From positions 1 through 64,000 of the forward strand of contig DZCQ01000006.1 in NCBI GenBank assembly GCA_022730285.1: 64,000 nucleotides of DNA. The letters are read 5' to 3'. The stretch comes from Flavobacterium psychrophilum. GTDB taxonomy: Bacteria; Bacteroidota; Bacteroidia; Flavobacteriales; Flavobacteriaceae. Shown piece after piece: positions 1-8,482 of the stretch (positions are counted from its first letter, which is position 1; each line of letters starts with the position of its first letter). Made by a program: the position numbers and the translations under genes. The notes under the pieces were generated by a model that was not told where the DNA came from, did not search any database, and worked only from the letters and a program-made list of their open reading frames with translations.

Positions 1-647
1 ATAATACCGCCAATGGAGGAAGTGCTTTACAAGATAATACCACAGGGTATGATAATGCCGCTAATGGAATAAGTGCTTTACGGAGCAACACCACAGGATT
101 TAATAATACCGCCAATGGAGTAAGTGCTTTACGAAACAACACTGTAGGAAATAATAATACTGCCAATGGAAGTTATGCTTTAAATAATAACACCACAGGA
201 AATAATAATACCGTAAATGGCTATGAATCTGGAGTTAGCATTACTACTGGAAGTAATAATGTTTTTATAGGTAGTAATGCAGGAAATAATGGTTCTCAAA
301 AAGTTGATGCACAAAACTCAATAGCTATAGGTTCTAATTCATTTACTATTGCTGATAATCAAGTAATTATTGGTAATAATAACATAACTGAAACGCAACT
401 TAATGGAAAAATACAAAATGATGTAACTACTGCAACCCATGCACAGCTAACTACTGCCAATACAAGTGTAATAAAGTACACTGAAGCAACCAATGTTGCT
501 TCAGGAAATCTACCTGTAGCAACTGATGGTACGTTTTTATATATTTACTGTACTAATGCAGTTGCGGATTTCTTAGGAAGTGTAGTTGCAATAAATGAAG
601 TTGTTTCTTGTGTAAGAATAGACGGTATATGGAGAAGAGTTAAGTAA
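1..647 (+). CDS. Tail-fibre/adhesin-like repeat surface protein, 3' end (5' end outside window)
   Basis: The reading frame is open from base 3 to a TAA at 645-647, so only the C-terminal ~214 residues are seen. The first ~70 residues are 17-residue units built on NTANG-SAL-NNTTG, followed by a stretch with YadA-head-like character (NNVFIGSNAG, NSIAIGSNS, NQVIIGNNN). The last ~80 residues are a non-repetitive globular segment ending in GIWRRVK. Proteins with such Asn/Thr/Gly repeats are common in Flavobacteria and are annotated as tail fibre domain or trimeric-adhesin-like surface proteins; they often end in an S74-type chaperone domain with a coiled coil, which is not present in frame here. 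No signal peptide can be judged because the start is missing. Secretion and adhesion are inference. The family call is moderate; the reading frame itself is certain. Confidence 0.75.
   Translation, partial: NTANGGSALQDNTTGYDNAANGISALRSNTTGFNNTANGVSALRNNTVGNNNTANGSYALNNNTTGNNNTVNGYESGVSITTGSNNVFIGSNAGNNGSQKVDAQNSIAIGSNSFTIADNQVIIGNNNITETQLNGKIQNDVTTATHAQLTTANTSVIKYTEATNVASGNLPVATDGTFLYIYCTNAVADFLGSVVAINEVVSCVRIDGIWRRVK
3..206 (+). repeat. Four 51-bp in-frame tandem repeats
   Basis: Units at 3-53, 54-104, 105-155 and 156-206 each encode 17 residues (pattern NTANGxSALxxNTTGxN), with a degenerate fifth start at 207 (NTVNGYESG). The period is a multiple of three, so copy-number change would keep the frame. 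The array probably extends to the left of the window. Confidence 0.85.
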
Positions 648-648
648 T

Positions 649-711
649 CAAAACACACAACTCAAAAGTACGCTAGAAAACTTAGAAACGCGTTTAAAAC
701 AATTAGAATAA
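649..711 (+). pseudogene. Out-of-frame C-terminal coiled-coil remnant
   Basis: Immediately after the stop of the repeat protein, another forward frame (codons starting at 649) reads QNTQLKSTLENLETRLKQLE and then TAA at 709-711. The leucine spacing is heptad-like and the segment resembles the short coiled coil that ends S74/tail-fibre chaperone domains in related surface proteins. It has no start codon or ribosome site of its own. I read it as the tail of an older C-terminal module, left behind by recombination or a frameshift. A chance match over 20 codons cannot be excluded. Confidence 0.4.
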
Positions 712-785
712 AAATCAAAATGAAAATTTTTTAAGTTTATAATCTAATAATAATCAAGGCTTTACTTTAATAACAGTATAATAAT

Positions 786-819
786 AAACACTACTTTATA
801 TATTCATAAAGTAGTGTTT
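786..819. terminator. Bidirectional hairpin terminator
   Basis: AAACACTACTTTAT (786-799) pairs perfectly with ATAAAGTAGTGTTT (806-819) around a 6-nt loop. It lies between the convergent repeat protein and isochorismate synthase genes, and the latter's stop codon is inside the left arm. Confidence 0.7.
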
Positions 820-1882
820 TCATTGTTTGTAATTTGTTTTTTGTTTCTATAAATTCTTGCTCTGGAATGCTATCTTTAGTAATTCCACACCCAGCAAATA
901 GTGTCGAAATTCCAGATTTATACCTATCTTTTGTAGTAATATTCATACATCGCAAATTCACAAACAAGTCGGTTTTTTCTTGTAAAGTTGTAAAATCGAT
1001 ATTTAACTCCCCTAAAAATCCTGTATAAAAAGCTCGATCATAATTTTCATTTTCAAGAATGAACTTTTTTGCTTTAAGTGTTGGAAATCCACAGATTGCT
1101 GGAGTTGGATGCAAATTTTCAATAATATTTTGCAAGTATTTTATTTCGGAAAATTCTGCTTCGATATCTGTTTTTAAATGCACTACTGAGCCTGAAGTTA
1201 CTGTATATGGTTTGGATATTTTAGGAGTAACCGAATATTTTTGAAGAGTTTCTATGATATAATTTGTAACAATGCTTTGTTCTTCTTGTTCTTTTTTTTC
1301 CCAAATATAAGATTCGTTACCAGTATTGGACTGTGTTCCTGCGAGTGACATGGTAGTAAGTTTTTTATTTGCTATTTTTATAAATTGTTCTGGAGTTGCA
1401 CCAATCCACAGACCAACTTGTGGGTGATAAAAACAGTATCTAAAGGTGTTTGGGTATAAGAATAGTATTTTATTAAGTATATTTTCAATATCAAAATTAG
1501 CAATTGCAATAGTTTCAGTTCTAGAAAGTACTACTTTTTCAAATTCTTGATTGTTAATAGCAGTAATTCCTTTTTTTACTAATTCTTCAAAATTTAGTTT
1601 CTCCGATGTATCTTCTGTAAAAATATTTGATTTTTCAAAAAAGTAATTTTTCATATTTATAGTTTCTACAAATATTTCTGACTGGTCATAAGGAATTATG
1701 AATTTACTATTTTCGTTAAATGCAGTAAAAGCGAAACCTTTTTCGGTATAATTATGTATTGGGAATAAGAAATTATTTTTTTGAAATATTCCAACCAATC
1801 GAGTAGAGTTTGGCTTTGCATAAACTACAAAAGGCATTTTTTTTGAAATTGCGTTTTTACATTTTTCAAAATTTATTTCCAT
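791..1882 (-). CDS. menF: Isochorismate synthase (MenF/EntC family)
   Basis: This 363-residue protein belongs to the chorismate-binding family that isomerises chorismate to isochorismate, the first committed step to menaquinone (or a catecholate siderophore). Conserved stretches are visible in the C-terminal two thirds: VVLSRTETI (~residue 118), LAGTQ (~180), the HPTPAICGFP motif (~262), and YTGFLGEL followed by LRCM near the end. The N-terminal ~100 residues are less conserved, as is usual. It lies 11 nt downstream of a hotdog thioesterase gene on the same strand, and that pairing favours a menaquinone role (MenF with a DHNA-CoA thioesterase) over siderophore synthesis. No other men or ent genes are in the window. 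Family is sure; MenF versus EntC is inferred from context. Confidence 0.85.
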   Translation of the reverse strand: MEINFEKCKNAISKKMPFVVYAKPNSTRLVGIFQKNNFLFPIHNYTEKGFAFTAFNENSKFIIPYDQSEIFVETINMKNYFFEKSNIFTEDTSEKLNFEELVKKGITAINNQEFEKVVLSRTETIAIANFDIENILNKILFLYPNTFRYCFYHPQVGLWIGATPEQFIKIANKKLTTMSLAGTQSNTGNESYIWEKKEQEEQSIVTNYIIETLQKYSVTPKISKPYTVTSGSVVHLKTDIEAEFSEIKYLQNIIENLHPTPAICGFPTLKAKKFILENENYDRAFYTGFLGELNIDFTTLQEKTDLFVNLRCMNITTKDRYKSGISTLFAGCGITKDSIPEQEFIETKNKLQTMKTLLYEYIK

Positions 1883-1893
1883 TTTTTCTAATC

Positions 1894-2319
1894 TTATTTT
1901 CGTTTTGGCAAAACCATATTAGTTAATTTACAAATAGAAATTAGAGTATTATTTTCGTCTGTAATTTTAATTTCCCATAAATGAATGCTTTTCCCTTGGT
2001 GGATAATTCGTGCCGTAGCAGTTACAATTCCTTCCCTTTTTGCTTTTACGTGATTTGCAGAAATTTCAATTCCTCTAATTTCACTATGCTCCGTATTTAC
2101 AAATAGCATTGAAGCCGCACTACCAACACTCTCTGCCAAAGCAACACTTGCACCTCCATGAAGTAAACCCATAGGCTGATGCACTTTTGCATTTACAGGC
2201 ATGGTTGCTGTTAAAAAATTTTCGCCAGCATCGGTAAATACAATTTGTAAAGTTTGCATTAATGTTTCTTCACACATTGCATTACATTTTTGCAAAACAA
2301 CTTCTTTATTAAAAATCAT
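1894..2319 (-). CDS. Hotdog-fold thioesterase (PaaI/MenI type)
   Basis: This 141-residue single-domain hotdog protein hydrolyses acyl- or aroyl-CoA. It shows the PaaI-type signature MGLLHGGASVALAESVGS (~residues 56-73), in which HGG precedes the long helix, then EIRGIEISANHVK and the strand-rich C-terminus. I chose the ATG at 2319: the longer open frame to 2361 runs back into the malic enzyme gene, whose stop is at 2324, and adds only a Lys/Tyr-rich stretch. Four nt separate it from the malic enzyme and 11 nt from isochorismate synthase, so the three are probably co-transcribed. Beside menF, the likely substrate is 1,4-dihydroxy-2-naphthoyl-CoA (MenI role). A general phenylacetyl-CoA-type thioesterase is the alternative. 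Confidence 0.8.
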   Translation of the reverse strand: MIFNKEVVLQKCNAMCEETLMQTLQIVFTDAGENFLTATMPVNAKVHQPMGLLHGGASVALAESVGSAASMLFVNTEHSEIRGIEISANHVKAKREGIVTATARIIHQGKSIHLWEIKITDENNTLISICKLTNMVLPKRK

Positions 2320-2323
2320 GTAT

Positions 2324-4609
2324 TTATATTTTATTTTTACGTTTTTCTTTTTCCTGAGCATCTACAACTGCAACAGCAGCCATATTAACCATTTCTTCGA
2401 CACTTGCACCAAGTTGAAAAATATGAACTGGCTTATCCATTCCAAGCATAATTGGACCAATAGAATCTACTTTATCAAGTTCTTTTAATAGCTTATAAGT
2501 TATATTTGCTGATTCTAAATTTGGAAAAATAAGTGTGTTTACTTTATGCCCAACTAGTTTAGAAAAAGGGAATTTACTTTTTAATAAATCGGGATTTAAG
2601 GCAAAATCTGTTTGAATTTCTCCATCTACTATTAAATCTGGGTGAAATTCGTGTAAAATGGCAACTGCTTCACGAACTTTTACGGCACTTTCGTAATTAG
2701 AAGAACCAAAATTAGAAAAAGAAACCATTGCAATAACTGGCTCTATGCCAAACATTCTTACGGTTTTTGCGGTCATTAATGCAATTTTGGCTAAATCTTG
2801 GGCATTAGGATTTGGGTTGATTGCTGTATCTGACAAAAACATTGCCCCATAAGAGGTCATCATCATATTAGTTGTGGCAATACGTGTGGTAGGGGTTGCT
2901 TTGCCAATAAGTTCTATCATTGGTTTTGCTACAGATGGGTAACTTCTAGTGAATCCTGTAACTAAGGCATCAGCATCTCCTTGAATTACCATCATGGCAG
3001 CAAAGTAATTTCGTTCTCGCATCCATTTTTGAGCGTCTAATAAACTAATACCTCTACGTCTTCTAGATTCCCAATAAGATTGAGCATAACTTAATCTTCT
3101 CTCATCTTCGATGGTGGTTTTTGGATCTATGATAATTGTATCTGCATCAAAACCTATTTCTGCCTTTAGCTCTAAGATTACTTCTTTTTTTCCTAACAAA
3201 ATAGGAATTCCAATTCCTTCTTCTTGCACAATTTGTGCTGCTTTCAAAACATCTAAATGATCTGCTTCTGCAAATACAATTCGCTTTGGATTTGTTTTGG
3301 CACGGCTTATCAGTAATCGTACTAGCTTATTATCAGAACCTAGTCTTTCTAACAATTCGTTATTATACTTTTCCCAATCGGTAATTTCAATTTGAGCAAC
3401 TCCACTTTCCATAGCTGCTTTTGCAACAGCAGGAGAAACTTCGGTTATAAGCCTTGGATCAAATGGTTTAGGGATAATATATTCTTTCCCGAAGGTTAGT
3501 TTAGTTTCTCCATAGGCAATATTAACTTGTTCTGGTACCGATTGTTTTGCAAGTGCTGCTAAGGCACGTACCGCTGCCATTTTCATTGTCTCATTAATTT
3601 TAGTTGCTCTTACATCAAGAGCACCTCTAAATATGTACGGAAATCCTAACACATTATTTACTTGGTTAGGATAGTCGGAACGTCCCGTTGCCATTATAAT
3701 ATCTTTTCTGGTGGCAACTGCTAAATTATAATCTATCTCTGGAATTGGATTAGCCATCGCAAAAACTATTGGATTACTTGCCATTCCTAAAAGCATATTG
3801 GGAGTAAGAATATTTCCTGCCGAAAGTCCTAAAAACACATCTGCATCTACCAATGCTTCTTCTAGATTAGTTCCTGGTTTGGCATAAGAATATTTTTTTT
3901 GGTTATTGGACAAATCTGTTCTTTGGCTAGACAAAACACCATCTTTATCAAACATAATGATATTCTGAGGATTTATTCCTAATAAAACATATAAGTTAGT
4001 ACATGCTATTGCTGCAGAACCTGCTCCAGAAACCACCAGTTTTACTTCTTCAATTTTCTTATCAGAAAGTTCCAAAGCATTTAAAAGTGCAGCGGAAGAT
4101 ATGATTGCTGTTCCATGCTGGTCGTCATGCATTATAGGAATATTCAACTCATCAATTAACCTTCTTTCTATTTCGAAAGATTCTGGTGCTTTTATATCTT
4201 CTAAATTGATGCCTCCAAAGGTTGGGGCAATGGCTTTTACAGTTTCTACAAATTTATCTATATCTGTCGCATCTATCTCTATATCAAAAACATCAATATC
4301 CGAAAATATTTTGAATAATAGTGCTTTTCCTTCCATTACTGGTTTTGAAGCTTCTGGCCCAATATCTCCTAAACCTAATACTGCTGTTCCATTTGTTATT
4401 ACCGCAACTAGATTTCCTTTTGCAGTGTACTTATATACATTGTTTATATCCTTTGCAATTTCTAAACAAGGCTCTGCAACACCTGGCGAATAGGCCAAAG
4501 ATAAATCTCTTTGTGTGGCATACTTTTTTGTTGGTACAACTTTTATTTTTCCTGGGGTGGGTTTTGCATGATATAGTAATGCTTCTCTACGTTTATTATT
4601 TGTGGACAT
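2324..4609 (-). CDS. maeB: NADP-dependent malic enzyme with phosphotransacetylase-like domain
   Basis: At 761 residues this has the MaeB two-part layout: an N-terminal malic enzyme (residues ~1-425) that oxidatively decarboxylates malate to pyruvate, and a C-terminal phosphate acetyl/butyryltransferase-like domain (~430-755) that in known MaeB proteins is regulatory, sensing acetyl-CoA. Visible motifs are SPGVAEPC near the N-terminus, the metal/substrate segment MHDDQHGTA (~160), the Rossmann segment VVSGAGSAAIAC (~190), and MANPIPEID. The C-terminal part holds FAEADHLDVLKAA and LVTGFTRSYPS. It lies upstream of the thioesterase and isochorismate synthase genes. Length is typical of the family. 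It likely supplies NADPH and pyruvate during gluconeogenic or lipid-synthesis growth. Confidence 0.93.
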   Translation of the reverse strand: MSTNNKRREALLYHAKPTPGKIKVVPTKKYATQRDLSLAYSPGVAEPCLEIAKDINNVYKYTAKGNLVAVITNGTAVLGLGDIGPEASKPVMEGKALLFKIFSDIDVFDIEIDATDIDKFVETVKAIAPTFGGINLEDIKAPESFEIERRLIDELNIPIMHDDQHGTAIISSAALLNALELSDKKIEEVKLVVSGAGSAAIACTNLYVLLGINPQNIIMFDKDGVLSSQRTDLSNNQKKYSYAKPGTNLEEALVDADVFLGLSAGNILTPNMLLGMASNPIVFAMANPIPEIDYNLAVATRKDIIMATGRSDYPNQVNNVLGFPYIFRGALDVRATKINETMKMAAVRALAALAKQSVPEQVNIAYGETKLTFGKEYIIPKPFDPRLITEVSPAVAKAAMESGVAQIEITDWEKYNNELLERLGSDNKLVRLLISRAKTNPKRIVFAEADHLDVLKAAQIVQEEGIGIPILLGKKEVILELKAEIGFDADTIIIDPKTTIEDERRLSYAQSYWESRRRRGISLLDAQKWMRERNYFAAMMVIQGDADALVTGFTRSYPSVAKPMIELIGKATPTTRIATTNMMMTSYGAMFLSDTAINPNPNAQDLAKIALMTAKTVRMFGIEPVIAMVSFSNFGSSNYESAVKVREAVAILHEFHPDLIVDGEIQTDFALNPDLLKSKFPFSKLVGHKVNTLIFPNLESANITYKLLKELDKVDSIGPIMLGMDKPVHIFQLGASVEEMVNMAAVAVVDAQEKEKRKNKI

Positions 4610-4675
4610 ATTTTGTTTTTTAGGTTGTTATACAAATTTATTATATATCCTTTGAAGTAAAAAGTATTTTGGCTC

Positions 4676-5593
4676 TTATTCTTTTAAAAACTTAATATTT
4701 CTTTGTAATCCATTTAACTTGGTTCTTTTAATGGGCGAATTTTGAAATACCTTTTGAAATACTTCTTGAGTTATTTCTTCCCAATCTTTTTTAGAGTAAT
4801 TCAAAACTTCTGGAGTTGCTTTTAGTAAAGGTTCGTTGTGAGGCTCTGAAAATTTATTCCATGGACATACATCTTGACATACATCGCATCCAAATGCCCA
4901 ATCTTGAAATTTCCCTTTCATTTCTAAAGGCAAATTATCTTTAAGTTCGATGGTAAAATAGGAAATACATTTGCTAGCATCTACTACATACGGAGCAATA
5001 ATTGCATTTGTGGGACAAGCATCTAAACATGCAGTACAACTTCCGCAATGGTTTGTTGTTGTATTATCATAGTCTAATTGTAAATCTATAATTAGCTCTG
5101 CGATGAAATAAAAAGAACCTGTTTTTTTGGTTATCAGATTACTATTTTTGCCAATCCAACCAAGTCCTGATTTTGCTGCCCAAGCTTTATCTAATACTGG
5201 AGCAGAATCTACAAAAGCCCTTCCTGAAACTTCGCCAATTGTAGATTGTATAAAATATAAAAGTTCTTTCAGTTTTTCTTTAATTACAAAATGGTAGTCT
5301 TGTCCATAGGCATATTTTGAAATTTTGAAACTATCTTTTTGCTGTAATTCTGTTGGGTAATAATTTAGAAGTAAAGATATTACACTTTTTGCATCCTCTA
5401 CTAACAAGGTTGGATCAAGACGCTTGTCAAAGTGATTTTCCATATAGGACATTTGCCCATGCAAATTATTATTTAGCCAGTTTTCTAACCGAGGTGCTTC
5501 TGCTTCTAGAAAGCCTGCTTTAGAAATTCCACAACTCAAAAAGCCCAAACGCTGGGCTTCTTGCTTTATGCTTTGTGTGTATTGGCTTTGCAA
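4676..5593 (-). CDS. queG: Epoxyqueuosine reductase
   Basis: This 305-residue cobalamin and iron-sulfur enzyme performs the last step of queuosine synthesis, reducing epoxyqueuosine in tRNA. The N-terminal DUF1730-type part contains VDSAPVLD (~residue 130), which carries the catalytic Asp of the family. Two ferredoxin-like clusters follow: [17 protein letters not shown] (~183-199), and [13 protein letters not shown] (~237-249) that completes the 4Fe-4S sites. The C-terminus lacks the HEAT-repeat extension found in some QueG proteins, so this is the short form. It sits downstream of der on the same strand with a 78-nt gap that holds a possible promoter. Cytoplasmic. Confidence 0.93.
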   Translation of the reverse strand: MQSQYTQSIKQEAQRLGFLSCGISKAGFLEAEAPRLENWLNNNLHGQMSYMENHFDKRLDPTLLVEDAKSVISLLLNYYPTELQQKDSFKISKYAYGQDYHFVIKEKLKELLYFIQSTIGEVSGRAFVDSAPVLDKAWAAKSGLGWIGKNSNLITKKTGSFYFIAELIIDLQLDYDNTTTNHCGSCTACLDACPTNAIIAPYVVDASKCISYFTIELKDNLPLEMKGKFQDWAFGCDVCQDVCPWNKFSEPHNEPLLKATPEVLNYSKKDWEEITQEVFQKVFQNSPIKRTKLNGLQRNIKFLKE

Positions 5594-5662
5594 ATTAATA
5601 AGTCGTTATTTTTTTATTAAATTACACTATAATAAACAATACTTTTTTGCCTATTTTAGAAG

Positions 5663-5670
5663 CAAAGTTA
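5663..5670 (-). promoter_or_regulatory. Possible -7 element for queG
   Basis: Read on the minus strand this is TAACTTTG, matching the Bacteroidota TAnnTTTG box, about 70 nt upstream of the queG start and just past the der stop. No clear -33 TTG at the usual spacing. Confidence 0.35.
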
Positions 5671-5671
5671 T

Positions 5672-6982
5672 TTATTTTTCTCTAATATAAATATCTATTG
5701 GCACACCTTTAAAATCCCAATGTTCTCTTATTTTATTTTCTAAAAAACGTTTATAAGGGTCTTTTACATATTGTGGCAAATTTGCAAAAAACACAAATTG
5801 AGGTGTTGGAGTAGGCAATTGCATGCAATATTTAATTTTCACAAACTTTCCTTTAAGTGCTGGTGGAGGATGATTTTCGATTATTTTAAGCATAAATTCA
5901 TTAAACTTAGACGTAGGAATCCGTTGTTTTTTGTTTTCGTAAACCTGAACAGTTGCTTCTAATGCTTTTAGTAAACGTTGCTTTGTTAATGCCGATACAA
6001 ATAAAATTGGCACATCGGTGAATGGCATTAATTCTTCTCTTATTTTTGCTTCATAATCTCTAGTACTCATGGTATCTTTTTCAACCAAATCCCATTTGTT
6101 TACAAGAATTACAATTCCTTTTCTATTTTTTTCAGCAAGCCAAAATATGGTTTGGTCTTGCCCTTCAAAACCTCTAGTAGCATCTATTACTAATATACAA
6201 ACGTCTGAATGTTCTATTGCACGAACAGAACGCATTACAGAATAAAATTCTAAATCTTCTTTTACCTTTGCTTTTCTTCGGATTCCAGCTGTATCTACAA
6301 GATTAAATTCGAAACCAAAACGATCAAACTTTGTATCTATAGAATCTCTAGTAGTTCCTGCAATATCTGTTACCATAAATCTATCTTTCCCTATCAAGGC
6401 ATTTATAAAGCTAGATTTTCCTGCGTTTGGTCTACCCACAACTGCAAATCTTGGCAATTCTATTTCTTCCTGTGTTGGTAATGGTGTTTCGGGAAATGCA
6501 TCTATTAATGCATCTAATAATTCTCCTGTTCCACTTCCTGAAATGCTTGCAAATGTATAATACTCTCCCAACCCTAGGTTATAAAATTCCACAGCATCTT
6601 TGTCACGCATGGCATTATCCACTTTATTAACAGCTAAAAGGACGGGTTTGGTTATTTTACGTAGCATCTTAGCAACCACATCGTCCATAGGTGTAATTCC
6701 TTCCTCAACATCTACTACAAAAATAATTACGTCTGCTTCATCAATGGCTAGTTCTACTTGTTTTCGAATTTCTGCTTCAAAAACATCATCAGAACCTTTA
6801 ATATATCCTCCAGTATCTATTACAGAAAATTCTTTTCCATTCCACTCACTTTTCCCATAATTTCTATCGCGTGTTACTCCAGAAACAGAGTCGACTATGG
6901 CTTCTCTTCGTTTGATTAAACGATTAAAAAGAGTTGATTTCCCTACATTTGGTCTTCCAACTATTGCTACTATGTTACTCAT
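5672..6982 (-). CDS. der: Ribosome-assembly GTPase Der (EngA)
   Basis: At 436 residues this is a tandem-GTPase protein that acts in maturation of the 50S ribosomal subunit. The first G domain (~1-165) shows [17 protein letters not shown] and NKVD. The second (~175-345) shows [17 protein letters not shown] and NKWD. The remaining ~90 residues form the KH-like domain, rich in Lys/Arg and ending IDIYIREK. Length and order match the family. Its gene follows era on the same strand after a 124-nt gap, so two ribosome-assembly GTPases are neighbours; a TAnnTTTG box in that gap suggests der also has its own promoter. Confidence 0.97.
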   Translation of the reverse strand: MSNIVAIVGRPNVGKSTLFNRLIKRREAIVDSVSGVTRDRNYGKSEWNGKEFSVIDTGGYIKGSDDVFEAEIRKQVELAIDEADVIIFVVDVEEGITPMDDVVAKMLRKITKPVLLAVNKVDNAMRDKDAVEFYNLGLGEYYTFASISGSGTGELLDALIDAFPETPLPTQEEIELPRFAVVGRPNAGKSSFINALIGKDRFMVTDIAGTTRDSIDTKFDRFGFEFNLVDTAGIRRKAKVKEDLEFYSVMRSVRAIEHSDVCILVIDATRGFEGQDQTIFWLAEKNRKGIVILVNKWDLVEKDTMSTRDYEAKIREELMPFTDVPILFVSALTKQRLLKALEATVQVYENKKQRIPTSKFNEFMLKIIENHPPPALKGKFVKIKYCMQLPTPTPQFVFFANLPQYVKDPYKRFLENKIREHWDFKGVPIDIYIREK

Positions 6983-7066
6983 TATTTTATGTTTAGATAA
7001 CTAAAAAGAAAGCTATTTAAGGAACAAAAATGTTCGTTTTTTAGCTATAAAATCTTATTTTTTTTG

Positions 7067-7074
7067 CAAAGGTA
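7067..7074 (-). promoter_or_regulatory. Possible -7 element for der
   Basis: Minus-strand TACCTTTG in the era-der gap, about 85 nt upstream of the der start. The -33 region is not obvious. Confidence 0.4.
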
Positions 7075-7106
7075 GTGTATAATTATGATATTTTAATTGT
7101 TTGATG

Positions 7107-7988
7107 TTATTGATTATAACCAAATCGCTTTAACATATTAGCATTACTACGCCAATTTTTATTTACTTTAACATACAATTCTAAATGAATTTGCTTTCCA
7201 AAAAACTTTTCTAAATCTATTCTAGATGCCACTCCTACCCTTTTTAGAGCTTCTCCCTTATGTCCTATTACAATTCCTTTTTGTGTTTCTCTTTCTACCA
7301 TTATTAAAGCCCTAATTCGTATAATATCTTCGTCTTCAAAAAATTCTTCGGTAACAATTTCTACAGCATAAGGAATTTCTTTATTGTAATTTAGCAATAT
7401 TTTTTCTCGAATACTTTCATTTACAAAAAAACGCTCTGGTTTGTCGGTTAAAGTATCTTTTGGATAAAATGGTGGAGAACTTGGTAATAGCTGAATAATT
7501 CTTGAAAAAACCTCGGTTACATTAAAATTTTGCAAAGCAGAAATAGGAAAAATTTCAGCATTAGGCACTTTGTTAGTCCAAAAAGAAACTTGCTCTTCTA
7601 GTTGCTCTTGATTAGAGGTGTCAATTTTGTTTAAAAGAAGTAAAACTGGTATTTTAGAATGTATAATTTTTGCAAAAAAATCCTCATCTTTTAGTTCTTT
7701 TTCGCCAATTTCGACCATATAAATTAAAATATCGGCATCTTCAAATGCGGATTTTACAAAATTCATCATAGAAGCTTGCATTTCATAAGCTGGTTTGATA
7801 ATTCCTGGGGTATCTGAAAGAATAACCTGAAAATCGTCTCCATTTACAATTCCTAATATCCGATGTCTTGTTGTTTGTGCTTTAGAGGTAATTATAGACA
7901 ATCTTTCTCCAACAAACGCATTCATTAGGGTAGATTTTCCAACATTTGGATTTCCTATAATATTTACAAAACCAGCTTTGTGCGACAT
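7107..7988 (-). CDS. era: GTPase Era, 16S rRNA/30S assembly factor
   Basis: This 293-residue protein has a GTPase domain (~1-170) with GNPNVGKST (P-loop, ~12-20), SDTPGI (G3) and NKID (G4). A C-terminal KH RNA-binding domain (~200-285) contains the GHKGEALKRVG loop that contacts the 3' end of 16S rRNA in known Era proteins. Length is standard. The start is supported by the normal MSHKAGFVNI N-terminus. Era is first in a minus-strand series (era, der, queG) of translation-related genes. It is cytoplasmic or membrane-peripheral and essential in most bacteria. Confidence 0.97.
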   Translation of the reverse strand: MSHKAGFVNIIGNPNVGKSTLMNAFVGERLSIITSKAQTTRHRILGIVNGDDFQVILSDTPGIIKPAYEMQASMMNFVKSAFEDADILIYMVEIGEKELKDEDFFAKIIHSKIPVLLLLNKIDTSNQEQLEEQVSFWTNKVPNAEIFPISALQNFNVTEVFSRIIQLLPSSPPFYPKDTLTDKPERFFVNESIREKILLNYNKEIPYAVEIVTEEFFEDEDIIRIRALIMVERETQKGIVIGHKGEALKRVGVASRIDLEKFFGKQIHLELYVKVNKNWRSNANMLKRFGYNQ

Positions 7989-8008
7989 AATATGTATTTT
8001 TTATTTTG

Positions 8009-8016
8009 CAAAGGTA
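8009..8016 (-). promoter_or_regulatory. Possible -7 element for era
   Basis: Minus-strand TACCTTTG about 20 nt upstream of the era start; such a short leader is common in this group. A TTG lies 24 nt further upstream, longer than the optimum. Confidence 0.4.
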
Positions 8017-8225
8017 GGTATAAATATTATTTATTTTGCACAATTTATACTTGTTCGTATTCTGTTTTTGGATTGAATGGAAAATAAACAACCTAAAATA
8101 GATTGTTTTTTGAATTTTTTTAGATTTAAATCCAATTAAATACTGCTTACAGGATAGTTTTGCGACTTAAAAATAACTGACAATCAAGTTTTTAAAATAA
8201 ATTATTATATTTTTAGAAAAAAACA

Positions 8226-8255
8226 TTGTAAAATTAAAAAAGAGTTGTATCTTTG
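8226..8255 (+). promoter_or_regulatory. Promoter of the initiator tRNA gene
   Basis: TTG (8226-8228), a 19-nt spacer, then TATCTTTG (8248-8255): a full match to the flavobacterial TTG-N19-TAnnTTTG promoter, 12 nt before the tRNA. Confidence 0.7.
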
Positions 8256-8267
8256 CACACGAAACAT

Positions 8268-8340
8268 CGCGGGATAGAGCAGTAGGCAGCTCGTCGGGCT
8301 CATAACCCGAAGGTCACAGGTTCGAGTCCTGTTCCCGCTA
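8268..8340 (+). tRNA. Initiator tRNA-fMet(CAU)
   Basis: A 73-nt cloverleaf with anticodon CAT in the loop CTCATAA. The anticodon stem has three consecutive G-C pairs (GGG/CCC), and position 1 is a C that cannot pair with T72. Both are initiator hallmarks. The T arm is ACAGG-TTCGAGT-CCTGT. The 3' CCA is not encoded. It stands alone between era and hemL; a hairpin with a T-run follows. Confidence 0.96.
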
Positions 8341-8348
8341 CTAATTTT

Positions 8349-8377
8349 AAGCTTCATAGAAATATGAGGCTTTTTTT
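8349..8377 (+). terminator. Terminator after tRNA-fMet
   Basis: AAGCTTCAT (8349-8357) pairs with ATGAGGCTT (8364-8372) with one G-T pair, followed by a run of T to 8377. Confidence 0.6.
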
Positions 8378-8482
8378 ATGTATATTTTAACAAAAATAAG
8401 AGAAACCAATTATAAATTTATTGATTCCTCTTCGTTTATACTTCATCCGATATTAGTTTATTAGTTCTGAAAGAAACATTTA

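Noticed and set aside
1-206. CRISPR array
   Set aside because: The periodic sequence is a 51-bp coding repeat without spacers; no other repeat-spacer pattern was seen in the window.
2320-2361. Upstream extension of the thioesterase start
   Set aside because: It runs into the malic enzyme stop and adds a Lys-rich stretch absent from the family.
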